DNA of 64,000 nucleotides, taken from positions 1 through 64,000 of the forward strand of contig NZ_JAHBBW010000008.1 in NCBI RefSeq assembly GCF_018390535.1, read 5' to 3'. Positions 1 to 8,336 of this stretch are shown piece after piece. Source of the stretch: Bacteroides propionicigenes (GTDB lineage Bacteria; Bacteroidota; Bacteroidia; Bacteroidales; Bacteroidaceae). A model generated the notes under the pieces. That model was not told the origin of the DNA. It made no database searches and saw only the letters and a list, made by a program, of their open reading frames with translations. Position 1 is the stretch's first letter. Every line of letters starts with the position of its first letter. The position numbers were made by a program, and so were the translations under genes.

Positions 1-99
<99 letters not shown>

Positions 100-107
100 T
101 TAGAAGA

Positions 108-140
108 AGCCTCCGTATCGGATGATACGGGGGCTTTATT
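108..140 (+). terminator. Intrinsic terminator of the rRNA operon
   Basis: A GC-rich hairpin, AGCCTCCGTATC paired with GATACGGGGGCT around a four-base loop, is followed by a T-rich tract. It starts within about ten bases of the 5S end. Confidence 0.85.
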
Positions 141-354
141 CGTTTTAAGAACTTGCATTTGATCTTTATTTCTTTGGAAATAGGATTGTTGCAATGATTA
201 AAAGTGCTTAAAACCAGATAATTATCTTACCGTTTTATTCTGTAATTCCATTCTTTTTTGTATCTTTACTACATATTAGAAGGTATAATAAGAACTTTAA
301 TCAGCGAACATTTTGCAATCGGTTTATGTTTATTAGGTAGACTCATTGAATGAC

Positions 355-801
355 ATGAAAACAACTGTAAAGACATTTTGGATTAGTATGCTACTGATAC
401 TCACTTGCAGTATGAGTGGGAAAGCTGCTGACTTTGCCAAAGTCTGTATAAAGTCTGCCGAAACTTGTGAGGTTTCTGCAACTTTGTCTTCATGTTCGTC
501 TACTTCATCTAAAAATTTAAAGCAAGACAATTCAAGATTTGCCGATACCGAATATTCATGGACAGCAGATGTTGAATTGGGCATTAAGCCTGTTTCGGAA
601 ATTTATTCTTCTAATCAACAGCGCATACGCAGAGTGATAGAGGATAACATATTCCTCAGAAATATATTCCTGATATTGTCCAACCATGAAAACTTACTTG
701 TACATGGCAGGACCAAACAATACTTTTCAGATAAAGACCCGTACTATGCAGTGACGGGTAGTGATTACTACATCTATACGCTTCGGCGGATTTTGATTTA
801 G
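355..801 (+). CDS. Small secreted protein of unknown function
   Basis: The 148-residue product has a clear N-terminal signal peptide (basic start, hydrophobic stretch of about residues 8-22, then GKAADF). The mature part is Ser/Cys/Thr-rich at first and ends in a Tyr-rich tail. I recognise no domain. ATG at 355 is preferred over an in-frame TTG at 346 because it puts lysine next to the hydrophobic core. A TATCTTTA sequence near 260, close to the Bacteroides -7 box, may be its promoter. It stands alone between an rRNA operon and the exbB operon, 200 bp from the latter. Small lineage-restricted periplasmic proteins of this sort are common in Bacteroides; no function is proposed. Confidence 0.6.
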   Translation: MKTTVKTFWISMLLILTCSMSGKAADFAKVCIKSAETCEVSATLSSCSSTSSKNLKQDNSRFADTEYSWTADVELGIKPVSEIYSSNQQRIRRVIEDNIFLRNIFLILSNHENLLVHGRTKQYFSDKDPYYAVTGSDYYIYTLRRILI

Positions 802-1003
802 CCACTAACTTCCTTTTTTAATTTCCCCCTTTTTCTTCCTTCTTTGATTGTGAAAGGAAGTGAGAGCAGGTGACCTGTGTGTGCATATGTGCTGAATGAG
901 GTTGCAAGGATGAATTACGCCCTATTGGTCCGTAAGAGGGAAGTTATACCCCTACGCTTTATTTTCAAAATCAATTTTAATACCAACAATTAAACTTTTA
1001 ATC

Positions 1004-1816
1004 ATGGAAACAACTCAAAAAAAAGCAGCCTCTTTTAAAGGTATCAAGTCCGCCGGTTGGGTAATCGTAATTTGCTTTATCATTGCCGTACTTATTTTTA
1101 ATTTTGTTCTTGGAAATCCTTCCAACTTCATGAACAATGACCCGAATAACCACCCGTTGCCCGGAAATTTCTTGGGTACTATATATAAAGGTGGATTTAT
1201 TGTTCCGGTAATCCAAACTCTCTTGCTTACCGTTATTGCTCTGAGCATCGAGCGTTACATTGCTATTCGCGCCGCTTTCGGTAAAGGTTCTTTAGTGAAG
1301 TTCGTAGCCAATATCAAAGCTGCGCTGGCTGCAGGTGATATGAGGAAGGCTCAGGAGATTTGCGATACACAACGCGGTTCTGTAGCCAATGTAGTAAACG
1401 CAACTTTAAGGAAATATGCCGAAATGGAGAATGATACGGAATTGGCCAAGGACCAAAAGTTGCTTGCCATCCAGAAAGAACTGGAAGAAGCTACCGCATT
1501 GGAGCTGCCGATGATGGAACAGAACTTGCCGATTATCGGTACTATCACCACTTTGGGTACATTGATGGGATTGCTGGGTACGGTTATCGGTATGATTCGT
1601 TCGTTTGCAGCCTTGGCTGCCGGAGGCAGTGCGGACTCTATGGCATTGTCACAAGGTATTTCCGAGGCTTTGATTAATACAGCTTTCGGTATCTTGACGG
1701 GTGCTTTGGCGGTTATCTCTTATAACTATTACACCAACAAGATTGATAAGTTGACTTACAGCCTTGATGAGGTTGGCTTCTCCATCGTGCAGACTTTTGC
1801 CGCTACACATAAATAA
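1004..1816 (+). CDS. exbB: MotA/TolQ/ExbB proton-channel family protein
   Basis: The 270-residue inner-membrane protein belongs to the ExbB/TolQ/MotA family, whose pentameric channel uses the proton gradient to energise TonB. It has hydrophobic helices near residues 17-37, 62-84, 165-195 and 205-232. The third contains the family signature GTITTLGTLMGLLGTVIGM and the last ends in NTAFGILTGALAVISYN. The extra N-terminal helix before the ExbB core is usual in Bacteroidetes. It is the first gene of a run with exbD, exbD, tonB, a PstS-like lipoprotein and a TPR protein, all on one strand with short gaps, so cotranscription is likely. The operon probably supplies energy to the TonB-dependent receptors that dominate the Bacteroides outer membrane. 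Confidence 0.92.
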   Translation: METTQKKAASFKGIKSAGWVIVICFIIAVLIFNFVLGNPSNFMNNDPNNHPLPGNFLGTIYKGGFIVPVIQTLLLTVIALSIERYIAIRAAFGKGSLVKFVANIKAALAAGDMRKAQEICDTQRGSVANVVNATLRKYAEMENDTELAKDQKLLAIQKELEEATALELPMMEQNLPIIGTITTLGTLMGLLGTVIGMIRSFAALAAGGSADSMALSQGISEALINTAFGILTGALAVISYNYYTNKIDKLTYSLDEVGFSIVQTFAATHK

Positions 1817-1869
1817 ATTGAGATGTGAGATTTCTCGATTATTAATTCTCAATTTTTAATTTGATAATT

Positions 1870-2475
1870 ATGGGTAGAGCGAAAATAAAAAAGAAAAGTA
1901 CGTTCATCGACATGACTGCCATGAGTGACGTAACCGTATTGTTGCTTACTTTCTTCATGCTGACTTCTACGTTTGTGAAGAAAGAACCGGTACAGGTAAC
2001 CACTCCGGCATCCGTTTCCGAGATTAAGATACCGGAAACGAACGTTCTCCAAATATTGGTTGACCCGAACGGAAAAGTATTTATGAGCCTGGACAAGCAG
2101 TCCGATTTGCGCAATGTGCTGGAAGCTATGGGGCAAGAATACGGAGTGACCTTTACTCCCGAGGAAACAAAGACGTTTATGCTGGCATCCACTTTCGGAG
2201 TGCCGATGAAGAGCATGAAGAAATTCCTCAGTTTGCCGCAAGACCGGCAGGACGCTGTGTTAAAGAATGAGGGGATACCTACCGACAGTATCGATAATCA
2301 GTTCAAGGCTTGGGTACGAAATGCCCGTGCCACGAATTCCGATTTGCGTATTGCCATCAAGGCAGATGCTGATACTCCTTATTCCGTAATCAAGAATGTT
2401 ATGAACTCACTTCAGGACTTAAGAGAGAATCGGTATAACCTGATTACTTCCCTGAAGACCACATCTGAAGACTAA
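1870..2475 (+). CDS. exbD: ExbD/TolR-family biopolymer transport protein (first copy)
   Basis: The 201-residue protein has one N-terminal membrane helix. It carries the ExbD hallmark FIDMTAMSDVTVLLLTFFMLTS, in which the Asp of MSDVT is the conserved proton-relay residue, followed by a periplasmic domain that is longer than in E. coli ExbD. ATG 1870 gives MGRAKIKKKS, the usual positively charged start; a TTG nine bases upstream is less likely. The 53-bp gap after exbB contains AT-rich TTAATTCTC-type sequence that resembles the simple repeats seen elsewhere in the window. Confidence 0.92.
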   Translation: MGRAKIKKKSTFIDMTAMSDVTVLLLTFFMLTSTFVKKEPVQVTTPASVSEIKIPETNVLQILVDPNGKVFMSLDKQSDLRNVLEAMGQEYGVTFTPEETKTFMLASTFGVPMKSMKKFLSLPQDRQDAVLKNEGIPTDSIDNQFKAWVRNARATNSDLRIAIKADADTPYSVIKNVMNSLQDLRENRYNLITSLKTTSED

Positions 2476-2489
2476 CGAAAGGAAACATT

Positions 2490-3140
2490 ATGGCTGAAAT
2501 ACAAGAAAGCGGTAATAAGAAAGGTGGAAAAAGCAAACAAAAGAAGATGACCGTCCGGGTGGACTTCACGCCGATGGTGGATATGAATATGTTGCTGATT
2601 ACCTTCTTCATGCTGTGTACTTCACTGAGCAAACCTCAGACAATGGAGATAAGTATGCCGAGCAATGACAAGAGCATCACCGAAGAACAGCAAAGTAAAG
2701 TGAAAGCGTCGCAGGCTATCACGCTGTTGCTGGGAGATGACGATAAATTGTATTACTACGAAGGAGAGCCCAACTATAAAGACTACACCTCACTGAAGGA
2801 GACTTCCTATCAGGCTGACGGTTTGCGGGCTATGCTCTTGAGACGTAACAGGACTGCTGTAAATGAGGTGAACAAACTGAAGCAGCAAAAACTGGAACTT
2901 AAAATATCAGAAGACGATTTCCGTAAGCAGCTTTCCGAGATAAAGAGCGGAAAAGATACGCCGACGGTTATCATCAAGGCTACCGACGCAGCCTCGTATA
3001 AGAATCTGATTGATGCCCTCGATGAAATGCAGATATGTAATATAGGTAAGTATGTGATAACGGATATTGCCGATGCCGACCGGTTCCTGATAAAGAACTA
3101 TGAAAGCAAAGGCGAGCTGTCGCAGAATATTGCCGAATAA
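2490..3140 (+). CDS. exbD: ExbD/TolR-family biopolymer transport protein (second copy)
   Basis: This second ExbD paralogue has 216 residues and begins 14 bp after the first. The cytoplasmic start is Gly/Lys-rich. The single membrane segment contains the signature VDFTPMVDMNMLLITFFMLC, with the Asp of MVDMN as the conserved acidic residue. The periplasmic part is charged and may be coiled near residues 110-150. Two ExbD paralogues next to one ExbB are a recurrent arrangement in Bacteroidetes. Whether they form a mixed dimer in the channel is inference. Confidence 0.92.
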   Translation: MAEIQESGNKKGGKSKQKKMTVRVDFTPMVDMNMLLITFFMLCTSLSKPQTMEISMPSNDKSITEEQQSKVKASQAITLLLGDDDKLYYYEGEPNYKDYTSLKETSYQADGLRAMLLRRNRTAVNEVNKLKQQKLELKISEDDFRKQLSEIKSGKDTPTVIIKATDAASYKNLIDALDEMQICNIGKYVITDIADADRFLIKNYESKGELSQNIAE

Positions 3141-3162
3141 TAACACCTAAAAACAGAAGAAT

Positions 3163-3978
3163 ATGGCTAAAGTAGATTTAAGTTCTTTGGAATGGTGTGA
3201 CCTTATATTCAACGGCAAGAATAAAGCGTACGGCGCCTATAAGATGCGTGAGGATTCTCCACGCCGCCACAATATAGCTGTGATACTGGTGATAGTGATA
3301 GCCCTGATAGGCTTCAGCATTCCCACCCTGATAAAGATGGCTACCCCGAAGCAAAAGGAGGTGATGACCGAGGTTACCACTCTGTCGCAGTTGGAAGAAC
3401 CGGAAGTGAAACAGGAAGAGATGAAGCGAGTAGAGCCTGTTGCTCCGCCACCGCCGGCTTTGAAGAGTTCCATCAAATTCACTGCTCCTGTCATCAAGAA
3501 AGATGAAGAAGTGAGGGATGAGGATGAAATCAAGAGCCAGACCGAGCTGACGGAGACGAAGGTCGCTATCTCCATTGCCGACGTGAAAGGCAACGATGAA
3601 GCCAACGGAAAGGATATTGCCGACTTGAAACAGGTAGTGACACAAGCTCCTGTGGCAGAGGAGAAAGTTTTCGATATGGTGGAACAGATGCCTACCTTCC
3701 CCGGTGGTCAGACCGAATTGATGAAATACATTGCCAACAATTTGAAGTATCCGACGATTGCGCAGGAAAACGGTGTTCAGGGACGGGTAATCTGCCAGTT
3801 TGTGGTAGGTAGCGATGGTGGTGTAAGGGATGTCAAAGTTGTAAAGACCCTTGACCCTTATTGCGACAAGGAAGCTATACGTGTGATAATGTCGATGCCC
3901 AAATGGATACCCGGTAAGCAAAACGGTAAGGCGGTGTCTGTGAAATATACAGTTCCTATTGTCTTTAGGTTGCAGTAA
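3163..3978 (+). CDS. tonB: TonB energy-transducing protein
   Basis: The 271-residue protein has a cytoplasmic N-terminus, one membrane helix (about 38-60), and a Pro/Glu/Lys-rich periplasmic linker (PVAPPPPA near 92-99). Its C-terminal TonB domain is at about 180-271. The conserved TonB-C elements are visible: FPGG, then NLKYPTIAQENGVQGRV, then VDV-like DVKVVKTLDPYCDKEAIRV and the final PIVFRLQ. It transmits force from ExbB/ExbD to plugs of outer-membrane receptors, plausibly including the receptor at 53031-55505. It starts 22 bp after the second exbD. Confidence 0.94.
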   Translation: MAKVDLSSLEWCDLIFNGKNKAYGAYKMREDSPRRHNIAVILVIVIALIGFSIPTLIKMATPKQKEVMTEVTTLSQLEEPEVKQEEMKRVEPVAPPPPALKSSIKFTAPVIKKDEEVRDEDEIKSQTELTETKVAISIADVKGNDEANGKDIADLKQVVTQAPVAEEKVFDMVEQMPTFPGGQTELMKYIANNLKYPTIAQENGVQGRVICQFVVGSDGGVRDVKVVKTLDPYCDKEAIRVIMSMPKWIPGKQNGKAVSVKYTVPIVFRLQ

Positions 3979-3988
3979 ATTGTGTGTT

Positions 3989-4939
3989 ATGAAAACGGTG
4001 AAACAACTTCAGCTTTCAGGTTTGATAGTAATGCTGGTTCTGGCTTCTGCCTGTCGGCAAAAGTCCAAGGACGGACTGACGGATACCTATACTTCCGGCG
4101 TCATAGCAATTGCCGCCGACGAAAGTTTCCGGCCGATTGTGCAGGAAGAGATAGATGTGTTCGAGGGTTTGTTTCCTTTGGCGGGAATTGTGCCCCGTTA
4201 CGTGACGGAAGTGGAAGCCGTCAACCTTTTGCTCAAGGACAGTTTGCGGTTGGCTATAACCAGCCGCAGGCTGACTCCGGAAGAGATGAATTCCTTCAAC
4301 AGCCGCAAGTTCTTCCCGCAAGAGATAAAGATTGCCACGGACGGACTGGCATTAATCACCAATCGGAATAATCCGGATACATTGATTAGCGTGAAGGACT
4401 TCCGCCGTATTCTTACCGGGGATGCCGGGCAGTGGAAAGATATTTATCCCTCATCCCGTTTGGGAGATATTCACTTGGTATTCGATAACAAGAATTCCAG
4501 TACTGTACGTTTTGCTGTGGACTCCATAGCCCGAGGAGCACCGCTTTCAAGTCAAGTGAAGGCACTGAAAACGAATAAGGAAGTCATAGACTATGTAGCA
4601 CGTACGCTGGATGCAATGGGCGTAATCGGGGTGAACTGGCTGAGCGACCGCAACGACAGTACGGGGCTTTCTTTCAGTAAGGAAGTTCGGGTGATGTCTG
4701 TCAGCGCTGCCGGCAAGGCTACGCCGTCCGACAGCTACAAGCCTTATCAGGCATATCTGTTCTACGGCGATTATCCGCTGGCACGCAGCATCTATGTTCT
4801 ATTGAATGATCCGCGGAGTGCACTCCCGTGGGGTTTTGCTTCCTTCCTCGCTTCCGACCGGGGACAGCGGATTATATTGAAGTCGGGATTAGTACCCGCC
4901 ACCCAACCGGTGCGTGTGGTAAACGTCAAAGATGAATAA
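3989..4939 (+). CDS. PstS-like substrate-binding lipoprotein
   Basis: The 316-residue protein has a lipoprotein signal (LASAC, Cys22) and a periplasmic binding-protein fold of the phosphate-binding (PBP-like) type. Visible landmarks are AIAADESFRPIVQEEI at the start of the mature domain, LAITSRRLTPEE, DGLALITNRNNPDT, the VFDNKNSSTVRF segment and a late LPWGFASFLASDRGQRI. The ATG at 3989 gives the signal peptide; an upstream TTG at 3959 overlaps tonB and is unlikely. No permease or ATPase lies nearby, so a transport role in an ABC system is not supported here. Homologues commonly follow exbBD-tonB in Bacteroidetes, which suggests an accessory role in the TonB system. Confidence 0.8.
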   Translation: MKTVKQLQLSGLIVMLVLASACRQKSKDGLTDTYTSGVIAIAADESFRPIVQEEIDVFEGLFPLAGIVPRYVTEVEAVNLLLKDSLRLAITSRRLTPEEMNSFNSRKFFPQEIKIATDGLALITNRNNPDTLISVKDFRRILTGDAGQWKDIYPSSRLGDIHLVFDNKNSSTVRFAVDSIARGAPLSSQVKALKTNKEVIDYVARTLDAMGVIGVNWLSDRNDSTGLSFSKEVRVMSVSAAGKATPSDSYKPYQAYLFYGDYPLARSIYVLLNDPRSALPWGFASFLASDRGQRIILKSGLVPATQPVRVVNVKDE

Positions 4940-4944
4940 CTAAA

Positions 4945-6390
4945 ATGAATGCTGACATGAAACGTAAATTATTATTCTGTATGGGAGCGTTGCTGTTTTC
5001 CGGTACGCTTGCCGCACAAACGCCTGTGCCCGAATGGCAGGCAGGGGTAGATGAAGTAAAAAGCCTGATAAAGACAAATCCCGAACAAGCATCCGAAACA
5101 GCCGGAGAGTTGTTGAAAGGGAAAAACAAGAAAAATGTATCACTGATTGTCTCCGTAGCCCGCGCCTATCTGGATGCCGGTAAGCGGGCAGAAGCGGAAA
5201 ACTATCTGAAATTAGCCCAAAAGGCAGACAATAAGGATGCAAGCGTGTCCGTACTGGAAGGAGACATTGCGCTTGCAGGAAAGGATGTAGGGCGTGCCTG
5301 CCAACTTTACGAACAGGCTATCTACTTTAATCCCGATTGCAGGGAAGCCTATCTGAAGTATGCACGGGCCTATAAAACGGCAAGCCCCTCACAAGCTATC
5401 GACAAGCTGCAACAGCTGAAAGCACTGGCTCCGGACTATCCGGAAGCCGATAAAGAACTTGCCGGGGTGTATTACGCCACCAACCGTTTCGGCAAGGCGG
5501 CAGAAACCTATGCCAAGTTCATAGACACTCCCGTTGCTACGGAAGATGATATATTGAAGTATGCTTTTGCCCTGTTCCTGAACCATGATTTTGAGAAATC
5601 ACTGCAAGTGGTTCAGAAAGGTTTGCAGAAGAACGGACGTCATGCGGTATTCAACCGTCTGGCCATGTACAACTACACCGACCTGAAACGCTACGATGAA
5701 GCGGAGCAAGCTGCCAATGCCTTCTTTAACGCTTCGGACAATGCCGACTATTCGTATTTGGACTACCGCTACTACGGAGTCCTGCTGAGTGCCTTGGAGA
5801 AGTACGACCAAGCCATTGCAGCGTATGGCAAAGCGCTCGAACAGGATAGTAGCCAGATTGATGTCTGGCGCGAGATATCCGATGCGTACGAATTGGAGAA
5901 TGACTATGCACAGGCCATCGCCTCCTATCAAAAGTATTATGATGCTTTAAGTCAAGACAAAAAGACGCCCGAAGCACTATTCCAGCTTGGACGTCTCTAT
6001 TACGGTCAGGGTACATCTTCGGATACGCTCTCCGTTCGGCCTGCCGACCGTGTAGCGGCATTGCAGGCTGCCGACTCTGTGTTTGCGCTGGTTGCCCGAC
6101 AAGCTCCCGACAGCTACTTGGGTGATATGTGGCGTGCCCGTACCCATTCCGCCATGGACCCGGAGACTACCGAGGGACTGGCAAAACCTTATTATGAGAA
6201 GGTGGCGGAAATGTTACTGGCAAAGAACGAGCCGAGGTATAACTCTGCATTGATTGAGTGTTACAGTTATCTGGGGTACTACTATCTGCTGAAGAGCGAT
6301 TATCCGGCTTCAAAAGAGTATTGGAATAAAATTCTGGCTATCGACCCCACCAATGTCACAGCTAAAAAGGCGTTGGACGGCATCAAATAG
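4945..6390 (+). CDS. Periplasmic tetratricopeptide-repeat protein
   Basis: The 481-residue protein has a signal peptide (cleavage probably after GTLAAQ). The rest is mostly tandem TPR-like helical pairs: repeated A-[YF]-x-G-[KR]-A patterns such as NYLKLAQKADNKD, QLYEQAIYFNPDC, AIAAYGKALEQDS and YWNKILAIDPTN. TPR arrays are protein-protein scaffolds. It begins five bases after the PstS-like gene and is the last member of the exbB operon, so a role in assembling the TonB machinery at the envelope is plausible but inferred. A second in-frame ATG at 4957 gives an equally good signal peptide. Confidence 0.82.
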   Translation: MNADMKRKLLFCMGALLFSGTLAAQTPVPEWQAGVDEVKSLIKTNPEQASETAGELLKGKNKKNVSLIVSVARAYLDAGKRAEAENYLKLAQKADNKDASVSVLEGDIALAGKDVGRACQLYEQAIYFNPDCREAYLKYARAYKTASPSQAIDKLQQLKALAPDYPEADKELAGVYYATNRFGKAAETYAKFIDTPVATEDDILKYAFALFLNHDFEKSLQVVQKGLQKNGRHAVFNRLAMYNYTDLKRYDEAEQAANAFFNASDNADYSYLDYRYYGVLLSALEKYDQAIAAYGKALEQDSSQIDVWREISDAYELENDYAQAIASYQKYYDALSQDKKTPEALFQLGRLYYGQGTSSDTLSVRPADRVAALQAADSVFALVARQAPDSYLGDMWRARTHSAMDPETTEGLAKPYYEKVAEMLLAKNEPRYNSALIECYSYLGYYYLLKSDYPASKEYWNKILAIDPTNVTAKKALDGIK

Positions 6391-6418
6391 CAATAATTTT
6401 AGTTGTTTGTCGTGTCGG

Positions 6419-6456
6419 GAGGAGTGGAGAGTGATTCTTAGCTCCTCTCATTCTTT
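6419..6456 (+). terminator. Possible terminator after the TonB operon
   Basis: GAGGAG (6419-6424) can pair with CTCCTC (6442-6447), followed by a T-rich run. The loop is long, so this is only a moderate candidate. It lies about 30 bp past the stop of the TPR gene. Confidence 0.4.
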
Positions 6457-6507
6457 TTATCAACCTATCACTACTTGTGCAAGAAGTATTCAGCCTGCAA
6501 AGACCTG

Positions 6508-6573
6508 TTTTGATGTATATCATAACTCATTTTGATATACGTCAAAACGGATTATCATGTATATCAAAATAGA
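6508..6573. repeat. Three 22-bp units, each an imperfect 18-bp palindrome
   Basis: The units start at 6508, 6530 and 6552, exactly 22 bp apart. Their 18-bp cores are TTTTGATGTATATCATAA, TTTTGATATACGTCAAAA and TTATCATGTATATCAAAA. Each pair differs at only a few positions and each core is largely self-complementary. The array lies in the non-coding gap between the TPR gene and the tRNA. No function is known to me. It shares its spacing, but not its sequence, with arrays at 12983, 30773 and 52874. Confidence 0.75.
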
Positions 6574-6617
6574 GAATATTCTTGCCTCGCTTTCTTGTCT
6601 GAAAAGGGAATAAAAAG

Positions 6618-6648
6618 AAAAAAGACCGCTGAATTAGCGATCTTCTTT
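6618..6648 (-). terminator. Terminator downstream of the initiator tRNA
   Basis: Read on the minus strand, GATCGCT pairs with AGCGGTC (one G-T) around a short loop and runs into a T stretch. It begins a few bases after the tRNA 3' end. Confidence 0.7.
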
Positions 6649-6651
6649 TAG

Positions 6652-6724
<73 letters not shown>

Positions 6725-6738
6725 ATGTTTTGTGGGTG

Positions 6739-6769
6739 CAAAGGTACGGCTTTTATTTGAATGTGCAAA
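6739..6769 (-). promoter_or_regulatory. Promoter of the initiator tRNA
   Basis: On the minus strand a -7 box TACCTTTG (6739-6746) matches the Bacteroides consensus TAnnTTTG. A -33 TTTG lies at 6766-6769 with a 19-bp spacer. The start of transcription would fall just upstream of the mature tRNA 5' end at 6724. Confidence 0.8.
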
Positions 6770-6778
6770 TAAAAGCCG
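6747..6778. repeat. Perfect 13-bp inverted repeat inside the tRNA promoter
   Basis: CGGCTTTTATTTG (6747-6759) and CAAATAAAAGCCG (6766-6778) are exact reverse complements separated by six bases. The left arm abuts the -7 box and the right arm contains the -33 TTTG, so the repeat fills the promoter spacer. It could be an operator or a cruciform-prone site; no T-run makes it an obvious terminator. Confidence 0.85.
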
Positions 6779-6893
6779 AATTATTTTTCATAAAAAATGT
6801 ACTAATATACATAATCGGCTGATAAATAGTCTGATAAAATGAGAACATCTTCCATCCGCCATTCAGCTTGATTGTTAATAAAATGCGCTTTTG

Positions 6894-6925
6894 TTTGTGA
6901 TATATGCGGAAATGTCTTACTTTTG
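6894..6925 (+). promoter_or_regulatory. Promoter of the TetR-fabG unit
   Basis: -33 TTTG (6894-6897), a 20-bp spacer and -7 TACTTTTG (6918-6925) match the Bacteroides promoter consensus closely. The TetR ATG follows 31 bp downstream. Confidence 0.8.
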
Positions 6926-6956
6926 CACAAATTATTAAGCAATGTGCAATTAGTCT

Positions 6957-7541
6957 ATGGCCGTATCGAAGACAAAAGCTAAATTAGTGGATGTAGCCCG
7001 TCAGTTGTTTGCTAAAATGGGTGTTGAGAATACCACGATGAATGATATTGCCCTCGCTTCTAAAAAAGGTAGGAGAACGCTTTATACCTATTTTAAGAGC
7101 AAGGAAGATATTTATATGGCTGTTGTCGAATCGGAGTTGGATATGCTTTCGGACATGATGAAGCGTGTGGCGGAGAAAGACATATCGCCGGACGAGAAGA
7201 TGATTGAGATGATATACACACGTCTGGACGCAGTGAAAGAGGTGGTATTCCGCAACGGTACGCTTCGGGCTAATTTCTTTCGTGACATTTGGCGGGTAGA
7301 AAAGGTGCGAAAGCGTTTTGATGCCAAGGAGATACTGCTGTTTAAGGAGGTATTGCGCGAAGGAGTGGAGAAAGGCGTGTTCAGAATAGACGATATCGAC
7401 ATGACCGCCGAACTGGTGCATTATTGTGTAAAAGGGATTGAAGTGCCCTATATCCGCGGCCATATCGGCGCAAAGCTGGATGATGAGACCCGCGACAAAT
7501 ATGTTGTCAACCTTGTGTTTGGCGCACTGCATAGAACATAA
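6957..7541 (+). CDS. TetR/AcrR-family transcriptional regulator
   Basis: The 194-residue protein has an N-terminal TetR helix-turn-helix at about residues 8-54: ARQLFAKMGVENTTMNDIALASKKGRRTLYTYFKSKEDIY contains the family pattern (T-M-x-D-I-A ... G-x-x-x-Y-x-Y-F-x-x-K-x-x). The C-terminal ligand-binding part is helical and variable as usual. It is 29 bp upstream of a fabG-type reductase on the same strand, which suggests that it controls lipid-metabolism genes and its own operon. The ligand is unknown. A strong consensus promoter is present at 6894-6925. Confidence 0.9.
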   Translation: MAVSKTKAKLVDVARQLFAKMGVENTTMNDIALASKKGRRTLYTYFKSKEDIYMAVVESELDMLSDMMKRVAEKDISPDEKMIEMIYTRLDAVKEVVFRNGTLRANFFRDIWRVEKVRKRFDAKEILLFKEVLREGVEKGVFRIDDIDMTAELVHYCVKGIEVPYIRGHIGAKLDDETRDKYVVNLVFGALHRT

Positions 7542-7570
7542 AAACATTTAATCAATAATTTAAAAACAGT

Positions 7571-8317
7571 ATGGGATTATTAGACGGAAAAACAGCCATT
7601 GTAACCGGAGCCGCTCGCGGCATTGGTAAGGCTATCGCATTAAAGTTCGCTCAAGAAGGAGCTAATATAGCATTCACCGACTTGGTGATTGACGAAAATG
7701 CTGAAGCTACGGCGAAGGAAATCGAAGCGTTGGGCGTAAAAGCCAAAGCATATGCTTCCAATGCGGCAAGCTTTGAAGATACCGCCAAGGTGGTAGAGGC
7801 TATCCATGCAGACTTCGGTCGCATTGATATTCTGGTAAACAACGCAGGTATCACCCGCGACGGTTTGATGATGCGTATGACCGAACAACAATGGGATATG
7901 GTTATCAACGTGAACCTGAAATCAGCTTTCAACTTCATTCACGCTTGTACTCCGATTATGATGCGCCAGAAAGCCGGAAGCATTATCAATATGGCTTCCG
8001 TAGTAGGTGTTCACGGCAATGCAGGCCAGGCCAACTACTCTGCTTCCAAGGCCGGTATGATTGCATTGGCGAAGTCCATCGCACAAGAACTGGGTTCTCG
8101 CGGCATCCGTGCCAACGCCATCGCTCCGGGCTTCATCATGACGGCCATGACAGATGCCCTGTCCGAAGAAGTAAAGGCCGAATGGTGCAAGAAGATACCT
8201 TTGCGTCGCGGCGGTACACCCGAAGACGTTGCCAACATTGCTACCTTCCTGGCTTCTGATATGTCTTCTTATGTATCAGGACAGGTGATTCAGGTAGACG
8301 GTGGTATGAATATGTAA
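7571..8317 (+). CDS. fabG: 3-oxoacyl-[acyl-carrier-protein] reductase
   Basis: The 248-residue product is a classical short-chain dehydrogenase. It has the NAD(P)-binding TGAARGIG at residues 12-19, NNAG at 90-93, catalytic Ser143, Tyr156 and Lys160 in YSASK, and a C-terminal SGQVIQVDGGMNM typical of FabG. It reduces 3-oxoacyl-ACP in the fatty-acid elongation cycle in the cytoplasm. It lies directly after the TetR regulator and 19 bp before a pseudouridine synthase. Some SDRs of this length act on other substrates, but the overall match to FabG is strong. Confidence 0.9.
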   Translation: MGLLDGKTAIVTGAARGIGKAIALKFAQEGANIAFTDLVIDENAEATAKEIEALGVKAKAYASNAASFEDTAKVVEAIHADFGRIDILVNNAGITRDGLMMRMTEQQWDMVINVNLKSAFNFIHACTPIMMRQKAGSIINMASVVGVHGNAGQANYSASKAGMIALAKSIAQELGSRGIRANAIAPGFIMTAMTDALSEEVKAEWCKKIPLRRGGTPEDVANIATFLASDMSSYVSGQVIQVDGGMNM

Positions 8318-8336
8318 CATCCAAATTACTGAATAA

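Noticed and set aside
6747..6778. Terminator hairpin
   Set aside because: It lies upstream of, and overlaps, the tRNA promoter, and neither side has the T-run expected after an intrinsic terminator stem.
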